Assembly (NCBI GenBank): GCA_009779995.1
Contig: WRDW01000009.1
Span: 1 to 54,226 of the forward strand
Direction of reading: 5' to 3'
Origin: Oscillospiraceae bacterium
GTDB taxonomy: Bacteria > Bacillota > Clostridia > Oscillospirales > Acutalibacteraceae
Length of the DNA: 54,226 nt
Within the stretch, counting starts at the first letter, position 1. Every line of letters starts with the position of its first letter. The notes under the pieces are model-generated. The model saw nothing but the letters and a program-made list of their open reading frames with translations. It was not told the origin of the DNA and did not search any database. A program made the translations under genes and the position numbers. Positions 40,497-50,417 of the stretch are shown here, in pieces.

Positions 40497-41204
40497 ACGA
40501 AAAAAGTCAAAGCATTCCTGTGGGGTCTCTTTCGCAGGCTTCGGCGCAAAAAGAGCGACATCTTTTACATCAACGGCCCCCAGACCCTGCCCTTCCCCCT
40601 CACGAAGGAGGAGGAGGCCGAGGCCATGGCGCGCCTGCGCCGGGGCGACGAGCGCGTGCGGGAGGTGCTCATCACCCGGAATCTCCGCCTGGTGGTCTAT
40701 ATCGCCAAGAAGTTCGAGAGCAGCGGCGTGGGCGTGGAGGACCTCATTTCCATAGGCACCATAGGCCTCATCAAGGCAGTGAACACGTTCTGCCCTGAAA
40801 AAAATATTAAACTGGCGACCTACGCCTCCCGCTGCATCGAAAACGAAATTTTGATGCACCTGCGCAAGATTACCCCCACGCGGGGCGACATCAGCATAGA
40901 CGAGCCGCTGAATATCGACTGGGACGGCAACGAGCTGCTCCTCAGCGACATCCTGGGCTCCGACGCCGACGCCGTCAACACCGGCATCGAGCAGGACGAC
41001 GAAAAAGATTTGCTCATCCGCTGCGTCAACTCCCTGGGCGAACGCGAGCGCCTGATCATGCACATGCGCTTCGGCATGGGCGGCAGGCGCGAGCATACCC
41101 AGAAGGAGGTGGCCGACCTTCTGGGCATCTCGCAAAGCTATATTTCGCGTTTGGAAAAAAAGATCATCGACAGGCTGCGTCATGAGATGGAGGCGGCGGG
41201 GTAA
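40497..41204 (+). CDS. sigE: Sporulation sigma factor SigE, apparent ACG start
   Basis: Mother-cell sigma factor of early sporulation, 235 residues from codon 40497. Region 2: [39 protein letters not shown]; region 4: [24 protein letters not shown]. The N-terminus ([28 protein letters not shown]) lines up with B. subtilis pro-sigma-E as I recall it, codon 40497 falling on its Met1. This codon is ACG, yet it stands 6 nt behind a strong AAGGGGGG site. The nearest ATGs (40434, 40437) overlap the spoIIGA stop, lack a good ribosome site and would add about 20 unrelated residues across a GGCGGCA/TGCCGCC hairpin. Confidence 0.9.
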   Translation, partial: TKKVKAFLWGLFRRLRRKKSDIFYINGPQTLPFPLTKEEEAEAMARLRRGDERVREVLITRNLRLVVYIAKKFESSGVGVEDLISIGTIGLIKAVNTFCPEKNIKLATYASRCIENEILMHLRKITPTRGDISIDEPLNIDWDGNELLLSDILGSDADAVNTGIEQDDEKDLLIRCVNSLGERERLIMHMRFGMGGRREHTQKEVADLLGISQSYISRLEKKIIDRLRHEMEAAG

Positions 41205-41276
41205 CGTTCGTCATTTTGACGAAGCCATTCACGCTTATCGATAAACGATAAGCCGCGATTTTGCAAAGTGTACGGC

Positions 41277-41312
41277 AAAACCCCCTGTTTGTGACCAAAA
41301 CAAGGGGGGTGC
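41277..41312 (-). terminator. Terminator of the CAP-domain gene
   Basis: Reading leftward: CCCCCTTGTTT-TGGTCAC-AAACAGGGGG, then TTTTGCC. Nearby, a separate 8-bp hairpin, GCTTATCG-ATAAA-CGATAAGC (41233-41253), follows sigE. Confidence 0.7.
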
Positions 41313-41392
41313 GTGCATTTTCGCGTGCTTTTTATTGGGGCCGAATGAGGTCAATTTGATTTTGCATTTGCAACCGTCATTTTGCACAAAAG

Positions 41393-42443
41393 CTACGCCC
41401 GCATCCAAATCCAGCCGAAGAACACGATATACATTATCCAGTTGAAGAAGTTTGCTTCGCGATTGGTGCCGGGGATGAGATTGGGAGTGGGAGGCTGCGT
41501 AGTTGTCGTTGGTCTGGTTATTGTCGTCGTCAGCACGGTGGTTGTGGTAGGCGGTACAGTGGTAGTCGTTGGCGGCACTGTAGTTGTACTCGGCTCGGCG
41601 GTCGTGATAGTTGTTGTAGTGGTGGTCGTTGTTGTTGGAGCGGTGGTTGTTGTTGATGCCTCCGTCCATTGGGCAAACAGTATAGTATCAATCATTAGCA
41701 ATACTGTGTCTGTTGGATTTACCTTTACGCCGGCTGCCGTATACCAACCATCAAAGGTATGATTCGCAAGAGTTGGTATGGGCAGGTTGCTGTAGGTCTT
41801 GCCATTGGTCCACTTTGATGCTGGTAGGCGTGACGCTCCCACCGTTGGGCTGGAGGCGAACGGTGTTGGTGCCGCCGCCAACACCGGGATCGGTGAACGG
41901 CGGGTCGGCTGTCAGGCTATTGGATGCGGCAAACAGCTGCACCCAGGAAGGGGTGCCGTCCAAGGGGGCGCTGTTGATCGACAGGCCCACACCTATAAAA
42001 TTGTAAGAAGTGTTCAAAATATTTCCTCTGTGCCCGGGAGAATCCATCCAGGCGTTGACTACGGCGGCCGCGCTCATCTGTCCCCTCGCGATGTTCTCTC
42101 CATAGTTATAATAGGAGATGCCGAATTCATCGAGTGCTGTTTCGGCATAGCTGCCGTTGGGTCGTCTGTGGTCGAACAGATCCAATAGCTCGGTTGCGCG
42201 TAGCTGGGCGGCGGCGGTAAGCTGGAGATTGGTGCTTAAAGCAGGCAGGCCTACCTTGGCGCGTTCTACGTTCACCAATCGCACCACTTCGGCGGCGAAA
42301 CGCGCAATGTCTTCAGTGGACAAGCTCGGTTCATATGGATCATCAAATGCCTGCACATTGTTGATGGATGCCGTGATCATTACTAAGCCGAACAAAGCCA
42401 CTGCCAAGATGAGCGCCAGTACCTTTTTCGACAATCTTCCCAT
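41393..42443 (-). CDS. Secreted CAP-domain protein with InlB-type repeat, frameshifted
   Basis: Two overlapping frames make one protein of about 350 residues. The first (from 42443) has a signal peptide and a CAP/SCP domain (NVERAKVGLPALSTNLQLTAAAQLRATEL, YGENIARGQMSAAAVVNAWMDSPGHRGNIL). It then starts an InlB B-repeat (VRLQPNGGSVTPTSIKV). At about 41815-41825 the frame breaks; the repeat resumes in the next frame (TNGKTYSNLPIPTLANHTFDGWYTAAG), followed by a poly-Thr/Pro linker and a hydrophobic end (NWIMYIVFFGWIWM). Removing one G in AAAGTGGACC would restore it. As read, translation of the first frame stops at 41751. Confidence 0.75.
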
Positions 42444-42475
42444 GTGATTCCCCTCTCCCAAAATTTATTAGATCA

Positions 42476-42504
42476 ATTATAACCCTCAAAAAGTGGTTTG
42501 TCAA
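42476..42504 (-). promoter_or_regulatory. Promoter of the CAP-domain gene
   Basis: Reading leftward: TTGACA (42499-42504), 17-bp spacer, TATAAT (42476-42481): perfect consensus. Confidence 0.85.
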
Positions 42505-42533
42505 CTCAAATATTGGCACATTCCTCACATTCC

Positions 42534-43991
<1,458 letters not shown>

Positions 43992-44049
43992 TGTTGTCCT
44001 CCTACAATAGTAATTCGTATTAGGTTTATCGGGGATTCGCAAATTCTTT

Positions 44050-44682
44050 CTATTCCTGTTTACTTTGATCCAAATTCTCGTCCTTCTTCTTTTTGCTCCG
44101 AAGCCAGTCTGCAAATTTTGCAATACCGGTTAAAATTCCAACAACACCAGCAAGTGCGCCGATAAGCACCGCATTTCTTACTAAGAACGCAGCAACATTT
44201 CCAAAAAATATTGAGATTCCAGGCCAGTGATATCGTGCGCTTAGAAACCACCTGAGTGCTAAGAGGGGGATATAGAATATAACAAACTGAACTAAGAAAC
44301 TATTACCATTCTTAATATTTTCATCGTTGTCCATGTGTTTTTCCATAAGCTTTATCCCAATAGCGAAATAAGAAATGCTTACCAGAAACGGACTTGCAAG
44401 ATAAACAAGTCTTTGATTGTCTGTTCTTGCATTTTCATATGCCCAAAGGAAAAAATGGTTTGCGCATCTGAAAAAACTGATGCCCTGTCCAAGCATCGGC
44501 ACAATAAATGGGAGTAAAGGAAGACAGAGAGCCGCTACGTAAATCGCTATGTCCATTATTGTATCAAATGGTCCACCGCCCGGATTAGTTTGTTTTAACA
44601 AGCCAGCCAAAAGACTAATATACGATGTAATTAACAACAAGGCAAATATCACCCAAACCACTACCGCGAAGAGGACACTCAT
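44050..44682 (-). CDS. Hypothetical membrane protein (210 aa), AT-rich
   Basis: A 210-residue protein with about five membrane helices (LFAVVVWVIFALLLI, IAIYVAALCLPLLPFIVPML, LVYLASPFLVSISYFAIGI, SFLVQFVIFYIPLLALRWFL, NAVLIGALAGVVGIL) and a basic C-terminus (WLRSKKKKDENLDQSKQE). The DNA is markedly more AT-rich than gnd and the kinase on either side, suggesting a recent insertion into the cluster. AAGGAGGGAGAG precedes the ATG. No family recognised. Confidence 0.7.
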   Translation of the reverse strand: MSVLFAVVVWVIFALLLITSYISLLAGLLKQTNPGGGPFDTIMDIAIYVAALCLPLLPFIVPMLGQGISFFRCANHFFLWAYENARTDNQRLVYLASPFLVSISYFAIGIKLMEKHMDNDENIKNGNSFLVQFVIFYIPLLALRWFLSARYHWPGISIFFGNVAAFLVRNAVLIGALAGVVGILTGIAKFADWLRSKKKKDENLDQSKQE

Positions 44683-44712
44683 TGAACTCTCCCTCCTTAT
44701 TAGTTGGTCACC

Positions 44713-45786
44713 TCATCTCTGCACCCTCGCGTTCCCCTTGAGTATGCTCCACACCATGTCCTCGTCCGCCGGGGTGGCGTAGTCGTCCAACGTCGTCGTC
44801 GCAAGCGCGCCGCTGGCCCAGGCGAAGCCCGTACACTGCTCGGGCGAAAAGCCCTTGAGGATGCCGTACAGCAGCCCGCCCACGAAGCCGTCGCCGCCTC
44901 CAATTCGATCCAGGATCTGTATGGGCCGCGGCTCGATGACCGTCCATTCATCGTCAAATAGAGTGATCGCCCCCCAGAGGTGCTCGCCGACGGAGATCAC
45001 TTGCCGCAGCGTCGTGCCGTAAATCGACGCGTTGGGAAATGAAGCCTTTACAGTCTCGATCATCTCTTTGAAAGCATCTATCTGCGCGGCCAGGTCTTTG
45101 CCTCCGGCCTTGGGGCCCTCCAGCCCCAGGCACAGCTGGAAGTCCTCCTCGTTGCCCGCAAGGATGTCCGCCATGGAGGCGATTTCGGTGAACACCGCCC
45201 GCAGTTCATCTTCGCGGCCCTTCCAGAAGGTCGCCCGGTAGTTCAGGTCGAAGGAGATGCGCGTGCCGTGCCGTTTCGCGGCGCGGGCGACGTCCAGGCA
45301 GAAGCGGCTGCTCTCCGGCGAGAGCGCCCCCACCAGGCCCGAGAGATGCAAAATTTGCACCCCCTGCTTGCCGAAGATGTCCTCGAAATCGAAGTTCTCG
45401 GCGTTCAGGATGCGCCCGACTTCGCCCGCCCTGTCGTTGTGGACGCGGGGGCCGCGGGTTCCGTAGCCGCTGTCCGCGATGTTGAACTGGTGCCGGTAGC
45501 CCCACGGCCCGCCCTGGGGGATGTCCGGCCCGGCGTAGTCGATGCCCCGCCGCCGCAGTTCCCCCCGGATGAACTGCGAGATCGGGCTGCCCGCAACGAA
45601 GTTCGTCAGCGCCAGCCCCGGGAATCCCAGGGAGGCCGACACGTTGATCACGTTGGTCTCGGCGCTGGTGGCCTGCATGAAGAACTGGTTGCTGGTGTGC
45701 ACGGGCGCGCCGTTTGGCGGCGTAATGCGCACGCCCATGCTGGTGGGTGCCGCCACGCCATAGCGGCAGTTTTCGCGTAGTGTCAT
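44713..45786 (-). CDS. PfkB-family sugar kinase, probably 2-keto-3-deoxygluconate kinase
   Basis: A 357-residue ribokinase-like enzyme. The N-terminal substrate region is RITPPNGAPVHTSNQFFMQATSAETNVINVSASLG, and the C-terminal PfkB signature is ILDRIGGGDGFVGGLLYGIL with the catalytic Asp in GGGD (GAGD in most members). ISFDLNYRATFW matches the DxNxR motif of KDG and related kinases. It would phosphorylate 2-keto-3-deoxygluconate or a related acid sugar. The neighbouring gnd and LarA-like genes fit sugar-acid metabolism. The ATG at 45786 follows AAAGGAA. Confidence 0.85.
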   Translation of the reverse strand: MTLRENCRYGVAAPTSMGVRITPPNGAPVHTSNQFFMQATSAETNVINVSASLGFPGLALTNFVAGSPISQFIRGELRRRGIDYAGPDIPQGGPWGYRHQFNIADSGYGTRGPRVHNDRAGEVGRILNAENFDFEDIFGKQGVQILHLSGLVGALSPESSRFCLDVARAAKRHGTRISFDLNYRATFWKGREDELRAVFTEIASMADILAGNEEDFQLCLGLEGPKAGGKDLAAQIDAFKEMIETVKASFPNASIYGTTLRQVISVGEHLWGAITLFDDEWTVIEPRPIQILDRIGGGDGFVGGLLYGILKGFSPEQCTGFAWASGALATTTLDDYATPADEDMVWSILKGNARVQR

Positions 45787-45816
45787 ATGGTTGATTCCTT
45801 TCACTAGCTGGATAAA

Positions 45817-47256
45817 TTAGTAAGGGCTGTGCATTTTTGTAATTAATTTGTAGTCCCATGCATAGTGTTTTTTGCACTTGCGGCAGATACTGGATTTGTC
45901 CATAATCCAGTTTAAAAGACTTCTGCTTCCGCCGCAATAAGGACAACGATTACTGTATTTTATGTTTTCTATCGTTCTGAACACATCGTCAATCCGCTGT
46001 GTAGTAATAGGTTGTTCTCTTACCCAGAACCCAATGGAGTTATAGCCGTGAGAACGATAGTATCCATCATAAGAGGATGTTCCGCCATTGTTGTTGTCCC
46101 AGTATCTATCCAAGATTACTCCACAATATCCCACAATATGGCGACAATACTTAGCCTGATTGTACTGTTTCTCTATCTGCCTTTTCTCTTTTCCTTGGAT
46201 TGCTCTGCTTAATTTCCCGTTATAGTTAACCAGATTACTTTCGCTTCTATACCCATTCAACGTATACTCATCAATTCCAAATCCATTGAACATTGAAAGC
46301 ATACGTTTTTTATAATATTGGTTGAGGGCTTCTTGCTCTTGCTTTCTTTGCTCGAATTCTTTCTGATTTCGTTCGCGTTCAGCCACCGCTGTCTGTTGCA
46401 GCTCAATTACCGATTCCAACTTGAGCCATATAGCGGGACGAACACCACCTCTCTCGCGGACATCCGTTGCATCACAGATTTTGCCGTCATAATGAACAAA
46501 TGCTGTGAAATGATCTCCTATGCACGATCGGAGCAACCATGTGGATGACTTAGAATAATCATTTAGTAACTTTGCCTGACGATCACTATTCCCATTGAAA
46601 GAACTGAAATAATTTTTAGCTTCCTCCTTCGATAACAAGAAAATCTGATCGTTTGTGCCGACATCGACCAACATCGTTTTAACGATTATCGCTTGTTCCA
46701 GTGGAGTGAAGCGGTGTAGGAGCTCTCCGTTTAGGTATTGCCGTAATGTGCTGTTCTCCCATGTGACCTTATGGTCAATCGCATGGAACTGTCGCTGTTC
46801 TATGACATCTTTTGTGATACATAGCACTTGCCCATCTTTGACGGCTAAACAACGCCACTGCAGCCCACCCAGCCATACGTATAGGTTTTTTAGTTGTGCA
46901 ATAGCGTCTCTTGCCTTTTGATATTCTTCTTTTATTCTTTGGTTCTCTTTACTCTGGCGCACTGCGTCGTCCGCAATCCTCTTCTGTAAAGCTTTTGCTC
47001 CTTCGTTTGCGGCATCAATGTCCAATATGCGTTCGCAGTATTCACGCGCACGCTTTGTATCGCCTCTCTGGTAGAATTCCTGCGCCCGGGCAAGCAGATT
47101 CTCTGCGCTGGTGCCTTCCGCCGCCTGCGTCTTCTGAAACTTCGCCTTCATCCATTCCAGCGGGTACTCCGTGTCGCAATACTCGCACACGAACCAGCCT
47201 TCTTTCGCGGAGGCGACGACCTTGCCCTGGCATACGTCGCAAATCATGCCTGCCAT
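45817..47256 (-). CDS. DUF6273-type protein with two zinc ribbons
   Basis: A 479-residue cytoplasmic protein. The N-terminal zinc ribbon (CDVCQG...CEYCD, residues 6-27) is followed by a TPR-like helical stretch (ENLLARAQEFYQRGDTKRAREYCERIL). The DUF6273 domain comes next (GLQWRCLAVKDGQVLCITKDVIEQRQFHAID, TWENSTLRQYLNGELLHRF, DQIFLLSKEEAKNYF, RGGVRPAIWLKL). A coiled coil leads to a C-terminal zinc ribbon (CPYCGG...CRKCKKHYAWDYKL). The first 200 bp are GC-rich and the rest AT-rich, which points to domain shuffling. A second DUF6273 protein is at 47694. Function unknown. Confidence 0.8.
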   Translation of the reverse strand: MAGMICDVCQGKVVASAKEGWFVCEYCDTEYPLEWMKAKFQKTQAAEGTSAENLLARAQEFYQRGDTKRAREYCERILDIDAANEGAKALQKRIADDAVRQSKENQRIKEEYQKARDAIAQLKNLYVWLGGLQWRCLAVKDGQVLCITKDVIEQRQFHAIDHKVTWENSTLRQYLNGELLHRFTPLEQAIIVKTMLVDVGTNDQIFLLSKEEAKNYFSSFNGNSDRQAKLLNDYSKSSTWLLRSCIGDHFTAFVHYDGKICDATDVRERGGVRPAIWLKLESVIELQQTAVAERERNQKEFEQRKQEQEALNQYYKKRMLSMFNGFGIDEYTLNGYRSESNLVNYNGKLSRAIQGKEKRQIEKQYNQAKYCRHIVGYCGVILDRYWDNNNGGTSSYDGYYRSHGYNSIGFWVREQPITTQRIDDVFRTIENIKYSNRCPYCGGSRSLLNWIMDKSSICRKCKKHYAWDYKLITKMHSPY

Positions 47257-47304
47257 GATACTTCTCCTCTCTCATTGGTGTAAAACGAACCCGCTTTGGC
47301 CTAA

Positions 47305-47390
47305 TCCCCAAGCCCCTTCGCATGCGAGGGGGGTGGCCCGCAGGCCGGGGGGAGCACCGCGGAGCGGCGTTCCTCGTGCGATGAGCACAA
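47305..47390. repeat. Palindromic GC-rich repeat fragment
   Basis: CCCCTTCGCATGCGAGGGGGG, then GCCCGCAGGCC and GCACCGCGGAGCGGC. A member of the dispersed CCCCTC/GAGGGG class, upstream of the DUF6273 gene. The interval 47257-47448 holds no gene. Confidence 0.55.
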
Positions 47391-47448
47391 CATATGCAGC
47401 AAAAAACAAACCGGGATTTGCGCAATATTCCCGGTTTTGCGTTTCAGT

Positions 47449-47628
47449 TCACCAGATGATGCCCCAAATCGGGTAGAGCACAAGCCGGATGAATATCGCG
47501 ATGGCGGCGAAGGGCAGGTCAAGGCCTATGGGGGTGATGAGCGCGAGGAGGGACACGATTTTGTGGGCAATCCAGATGACGGGGGCGAGCAGGCCCAGGG
47601 GGGTGAGCCACATGAGGGTTGGGAACAT
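47449..47628 (-). CDS. Small hydrophobic membrane protein (59 aa)
   Basis: A 59-residue protein that is almost entirely hydrophobic (FPTLMWLTPLGLLAPVIWIAHKIVSLLALI, then FAAIAIFIRLVLYPIWGIIW), able to form two helices. The ATG at 47628 follows AAAGGAGA, with a near-consensus promoter upstream. It has the same size class as 5372-5551 and 6015-6212, but I see no clear sequence identity. Function unknown. Confidence 0.6.
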   Translation of the reverse strand: MFPTLMWLTPLGLLAPVIWIAHKIVSLLALITPIGLDLPFAAIAIFIRLVLYPIWGIIW

Positions 47629-47656
47629 GATGATTCTCCTTTGATGTGTTTTTTTA

Positions 47657-47685
47657 ATTATAGCATATACGCTGCAAGCTTGCAA
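47657..47685 (-). promoter_or_regulatory. Promoter of the 47628 small gene
   Basis: Reading leftward: TTGCAA (47680-47685), 17-bp spacer, TATAAT (47657-47662). Confidence 0.75.
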
Positions 47686-47693
47686 TTCTCAGT

Positions 47694-48341
47694 TTAAAAA
47701 TCCGCGGCGGCTTCGGCTTTCAGGCGCGGCGTGCGCCGGTCGAAGAGGGTTGTCTCCTCCGCGCGCGGCATGACGGCCACCTTCAGGCTGAACCACAGCG
47801 CGGGGCGCACGCCGCCCTCGCCGTCCACGGCGGTGCCGTTGCCGTAGACCAGGCCGGGCTCCAGGACGGCCGCGGCCGCGCCCTGGTAGTGGCCTGTCGA
47901 GCGCAGCCACCACCAGCCTTCCTTGCCGTTGAGCTGCGCCGCGCGGTCCTCGTCTGATTTGAAATATTGCAGCGCCTGCGCCGTGGAGAGCAGGAAGACC
48001 TGGTCCTTCGTGGCGTTGCCGCCGTCCGTGCCGAATTGCGGGTTGGCGGCGTTGGAGAGCGCCGTCACGGCGATGGCGCCGCGCTCCTGCGCAGTGAAGC
48101 GCCGCATAAACGCGCCGTTGAGGTATTCCCGCAGGGCGCAGTTCTCCCAGGTGACGTCGTCCTGGGACGTGTGGTAGGCGCGCTTCTCGACGATGTCCTT
48201 CGTGATGAGCAGCGCCTTGCTGGATTTCACGGCCAGGCAGCGCCACTCCAGCCCGCCCAGCCGCAGCGTCCGGTTGAGAATGAGCCTCTTCATCGAGGCG
48301 AGGGCCTTTCCCGCAAAGAGGTCGCCCTTCAGGGTAGCCAT
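47694..48341 (-). CDS. DUF6273 domain protein (215 aa)
   Basis: A 215-residue protein consisting almost only of a DUF6273 domain. It has GLEWRCLAVKSSKALLITKDIVEKRAYHTS, VTWENCALREYLNGAFMRRFTAQERGAI, DQVFLLSTAQALQYF, WWWLRSTGHYQGAAAAV and EGGVRPALWFSL. It is clearly homologous to the central domain of 45817-47256 but without zinc ribbons. Such domains often occur in phage-tail-like or surface proteins as a beta-rich fold. The ATG at 48341 lies 13 nt inside the end of the HAD gene, so translation is coupled. Confidence 0.8.
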   Translation of the reverse strand: MATLKGDLFAGKALASMKRLILNRTLRLGGLEWRCLAVKSSKALLITKDIVEKRAYHTSQDDVTWENCALREYLNGAFMRRFTAQERGAIAVTALSNAANPQFGTDGGNATKDQVFLLSTAQALQYFKSDEDRAAQLNGKEGWWWLRSTGHYQGAAAAVLEPGLVYGNGTAVDGEGGVRPALWFSLKVAVMPRAEETTLFDRRTPRLKAEAAADF

Positions 48342-49150
48342 GCTGCGCTCTCCTCTCCCAAAATAAATTTCTCTATGACAGCCGCCGCGCCGTCCTGGTC
48401 GTTTGTCAGCGTGGTGTATTGGCACAGCGCCTTGATCCCCGCCGGCGCGTTGCCCATGGCGACCCCCAGCCCCGCGTATTCCAGCATGGAGAGGTCGTTC
48501 CAGCCGTCGCCCACGGCGACCATCTCCTCCCGGGCGATGCCGTAGGCCGCGCCGATGGCCGCGAGGGCCAGGCCCTTCGAGGCCCCGGCGTCCACGAACT
48601 CCAGCAAATGCGGCTGCGAGGTGTGGCAATTGATCCTGTCCCCAAATTGAGCGGCTATTTCGGCCTGTAGGCGTTCTGCCTCCTCCGGCGGGATGATCCA
48701 GATGATCTTCGTCACGCCCGATTCGCGCATGGGCAGCGCACTGTCCGACAGGTTCACTTCGGCCCCGGTGACGCGCTGATAGATCGTGATCTCCTCGCAT
48801 TCGCGGCTGACATAGAGCCGCTCCCCCGCCCAGGCGATCACGGGATAGCCCCTGCGCGCCCCCTGCGCGTAGACCGCCTCGGCGCAGGCGTATTCCAGCC
48901 CCCGCGAGAACAATACTTTCCCCGTCTCCCCGGTCATCGCCATGGCCCCATTGAACAATATATACGGCATATCCCCAGGAAAAGTCGCCCGAATCTGCCG
49001 CATCCCGCCCATGGGCCGCCCCGTGGAGGGCACGAACAGCACGCCCGCCCCCATCGCCGCCAGCACGGCATCGCGTGTGCGCCTCGTAATCTCCGAGGCG
49101 TCGTTGAACAGGGTGCCGTCCATATCAACGGCAAGCAGCTTATATCTCAT
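48329..49150 (-). CDS. Cof-type HAD-IIB phosphatase
   Basis: A 273-residue haloacid-dehalogenase-type hydrolase. Motif I is AVDMDGTLFND (Asp nucleophile at about residue 9), motif II FVPSTGRPMG, motif III lysine in GASKGLAL, and motif IV VAVGDGWNDLSML. The Cof-type C2B cap lies between II and III. Members dephosphorylate sugar phosphates or flavin precursors; the exact substrate cannot be read. The start overlaps the end of the larA-like gene by 11 nt (operon thrS-larA-HAD-DUF6273). Confidence 0.9.
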   Translation of the reverse strand: MRYKLLAVDMDGTLFNDASEITRRTRDAVLAAMGAGVLFVPSTGRPMGGMRQIRATFPGDMPYILFNGAMAMTGETGKVLFSRGLEYACAEAVYAQGARRGYPVIAWAGERLYVSRECEEITIYQRVTGAEVNLSDSALPMRESGVTKIIWIIPPEEAERLQAEIAAQFGDRINCHTSQPHLLEFVDAGASKGLALAAIGAAYGIAREEMVAVGDGWNDLSMLEYAGLGVAMGNAPAGIKALCQYTTLTNDQDGAAAVIEKFILGEESAAWLP

Positions 49151-50405
49151 CGAAAGCCCCTTCCAACGCCCACAGCCCCAGCGCCGGGTTTTCGATAAAA
49201 TACACCTCTTCGCCGTCAATCACATTCCAGCCGGGCTGCAACTGGCTTGGATTGTACTTCTCCATAGCTTCGTCAAAGGGCAAATACCCGAACGCCACGC
49301 CCTCGATTTCCTCGCGGGTGAGGTGCTTCGCGGCATAGATCACGCTGAACCTGCCGTCGGAGGAGCCGTGGATCAGGTGCGCTGCCGCGCCCAGGTTCTC
49401 CTGCAAGTCCTGTTCTGTTTTGACGAGCTCCAATATGCGCCCGCGCCCCGCGTAGCCGTATTTGCGCACGATCCTGTCGTTCTGCGCGTCCTCGCCGAAT
49501 ATGCGCACCCCGGGCGCGAGAATGATCAGCCGCCCGCCGTCCGCCATGGCCATGCGCGTGCGATAGACGGCTTTGTTTCCCAGCCAGGTGGAGTGGAACT
49601 CGCGTTCGTCCAACCACACCACGCAGGTCTTCATGGGCCTGGAAAGATAGTTCAGGTTGTGCTTTTGGCTCAAGATAACTGCCCGCTCGAAGCCCTCTCT
49701 CTCTTTGCCTATATAGAGGCCCAGGATATTTGTTTTGTCATTCACAGTTGTTGTTACAGTGAGCACATATTCAATGGATAATTTTGATATGAAGTGCGCC
49801 TCGGCGTAGTCGAATATCCTGCGCACGGGCGTCTTGTCCCGCCCCATGATGCGCTCCATCCCGTAGAAGGCCCCCAGCATATGGGAATTATTGATGAACC
49901 GGCTCCCCCCGCAGCCCACGGCGATGTTCTTCGTGTAGTTGGCCATGCCCGCGACTTCATGCGGCACCACCTGGCCGATGGACAGGATCAAGTCATAGCT
50001 GGGGTCCAGCAGGTAGTTCGAGACCTCCACATCGAGGGCCTCGTCCATCAGGCCTTCGGAAGCCTCGCGGACGAACGCACCCGGCACCTCGCCGATTTTG
50101 CGCACATTCCCCCGCCAGTCGTGCACCAGAAAGCGGCCCTCGGGAATTTGCCCGCCGAAGAAGGCGATCTGCTGCTCCCTGCTCATGGGCGCATGGGTGC
50201 CGATAGCGGGCAGAATATCCACCTGCGCCCCTGCAAGCAGCTCAGAATAGATCGCCGTGAGTATCCCCGCGCCGGAGTTCATGCGCGTAAAATCCGGGGG
50301 GATCAGCAGCACTTTCTTCAGGCTCCGGCCCTCAATGGACTGCGCAAGCGCCGCCCTGATCTCCTCATTGCTGAGGCCACCAAGTTCATTTTCTGTGATA
50401 ATCAT
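49140..50405 (-). CDS. LarA-family (nickel-pincer) racemase/epimerase
   Basis: A 421-residue homologue of lactate racemase LarA (DUF2088). It has DFTR (38-41), GTHAP (His71), VHD (His95) and VPHEVAGMANYTKNIAVGCGG with His149 and Lys159. His175 is in NNSHML. The Lys-His spacings (149/159/175) match LarA H174/K184/H200, the residues that hold the nickel pincer cofactor, so a cofactor-dependent 2-hydroxyacid racemase is likely. The substrate may be a sugar acid, given the nearby KDG kinase. No larB/C/E cofactor genes are in the window. It begins 12 nt after thrS; GAGGAG precedes the ATG. Confidence 0.88.
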   Translation of the reverse strand: MIITENELGGLSNEEIRAALAQSIEGRSLKKVLLIPPDFTRMNSGAGILTAIYSELLAGAQVDILPAIGTHAPMSREQQIAFFGGQIPEGRFLVHDWRGNVRKIGEVPGAFVREASEGLMDEALDVEVSNYLLDPSYDLILSIGQVVPHEVAGMANYTKNIAVGCGGSRFINNSHMLGAFYGMERIMGRDKTPVRRIFDYAEAHFISKLSIEYVLTVTTTVNDKTNILGLYIGKEREGFERAVILSQKHNLNYLSRPMKTCVVWLDEREFHSTWLGNKAVYRTRMAMADGGRLIILAPGVRIFGEDAQNDRIVRKYGYAGRGRILELVKTEQDLQENLGAAAHLIHGSSDGRFSVIYAAKHLTREEIEGVAFGYLPFDEAMEKYNPSQLQPGWNVIDGEEVYFIENPALGLWALEGAFDEI

Positions 50406-50417
50406 AGATTTATCTCC

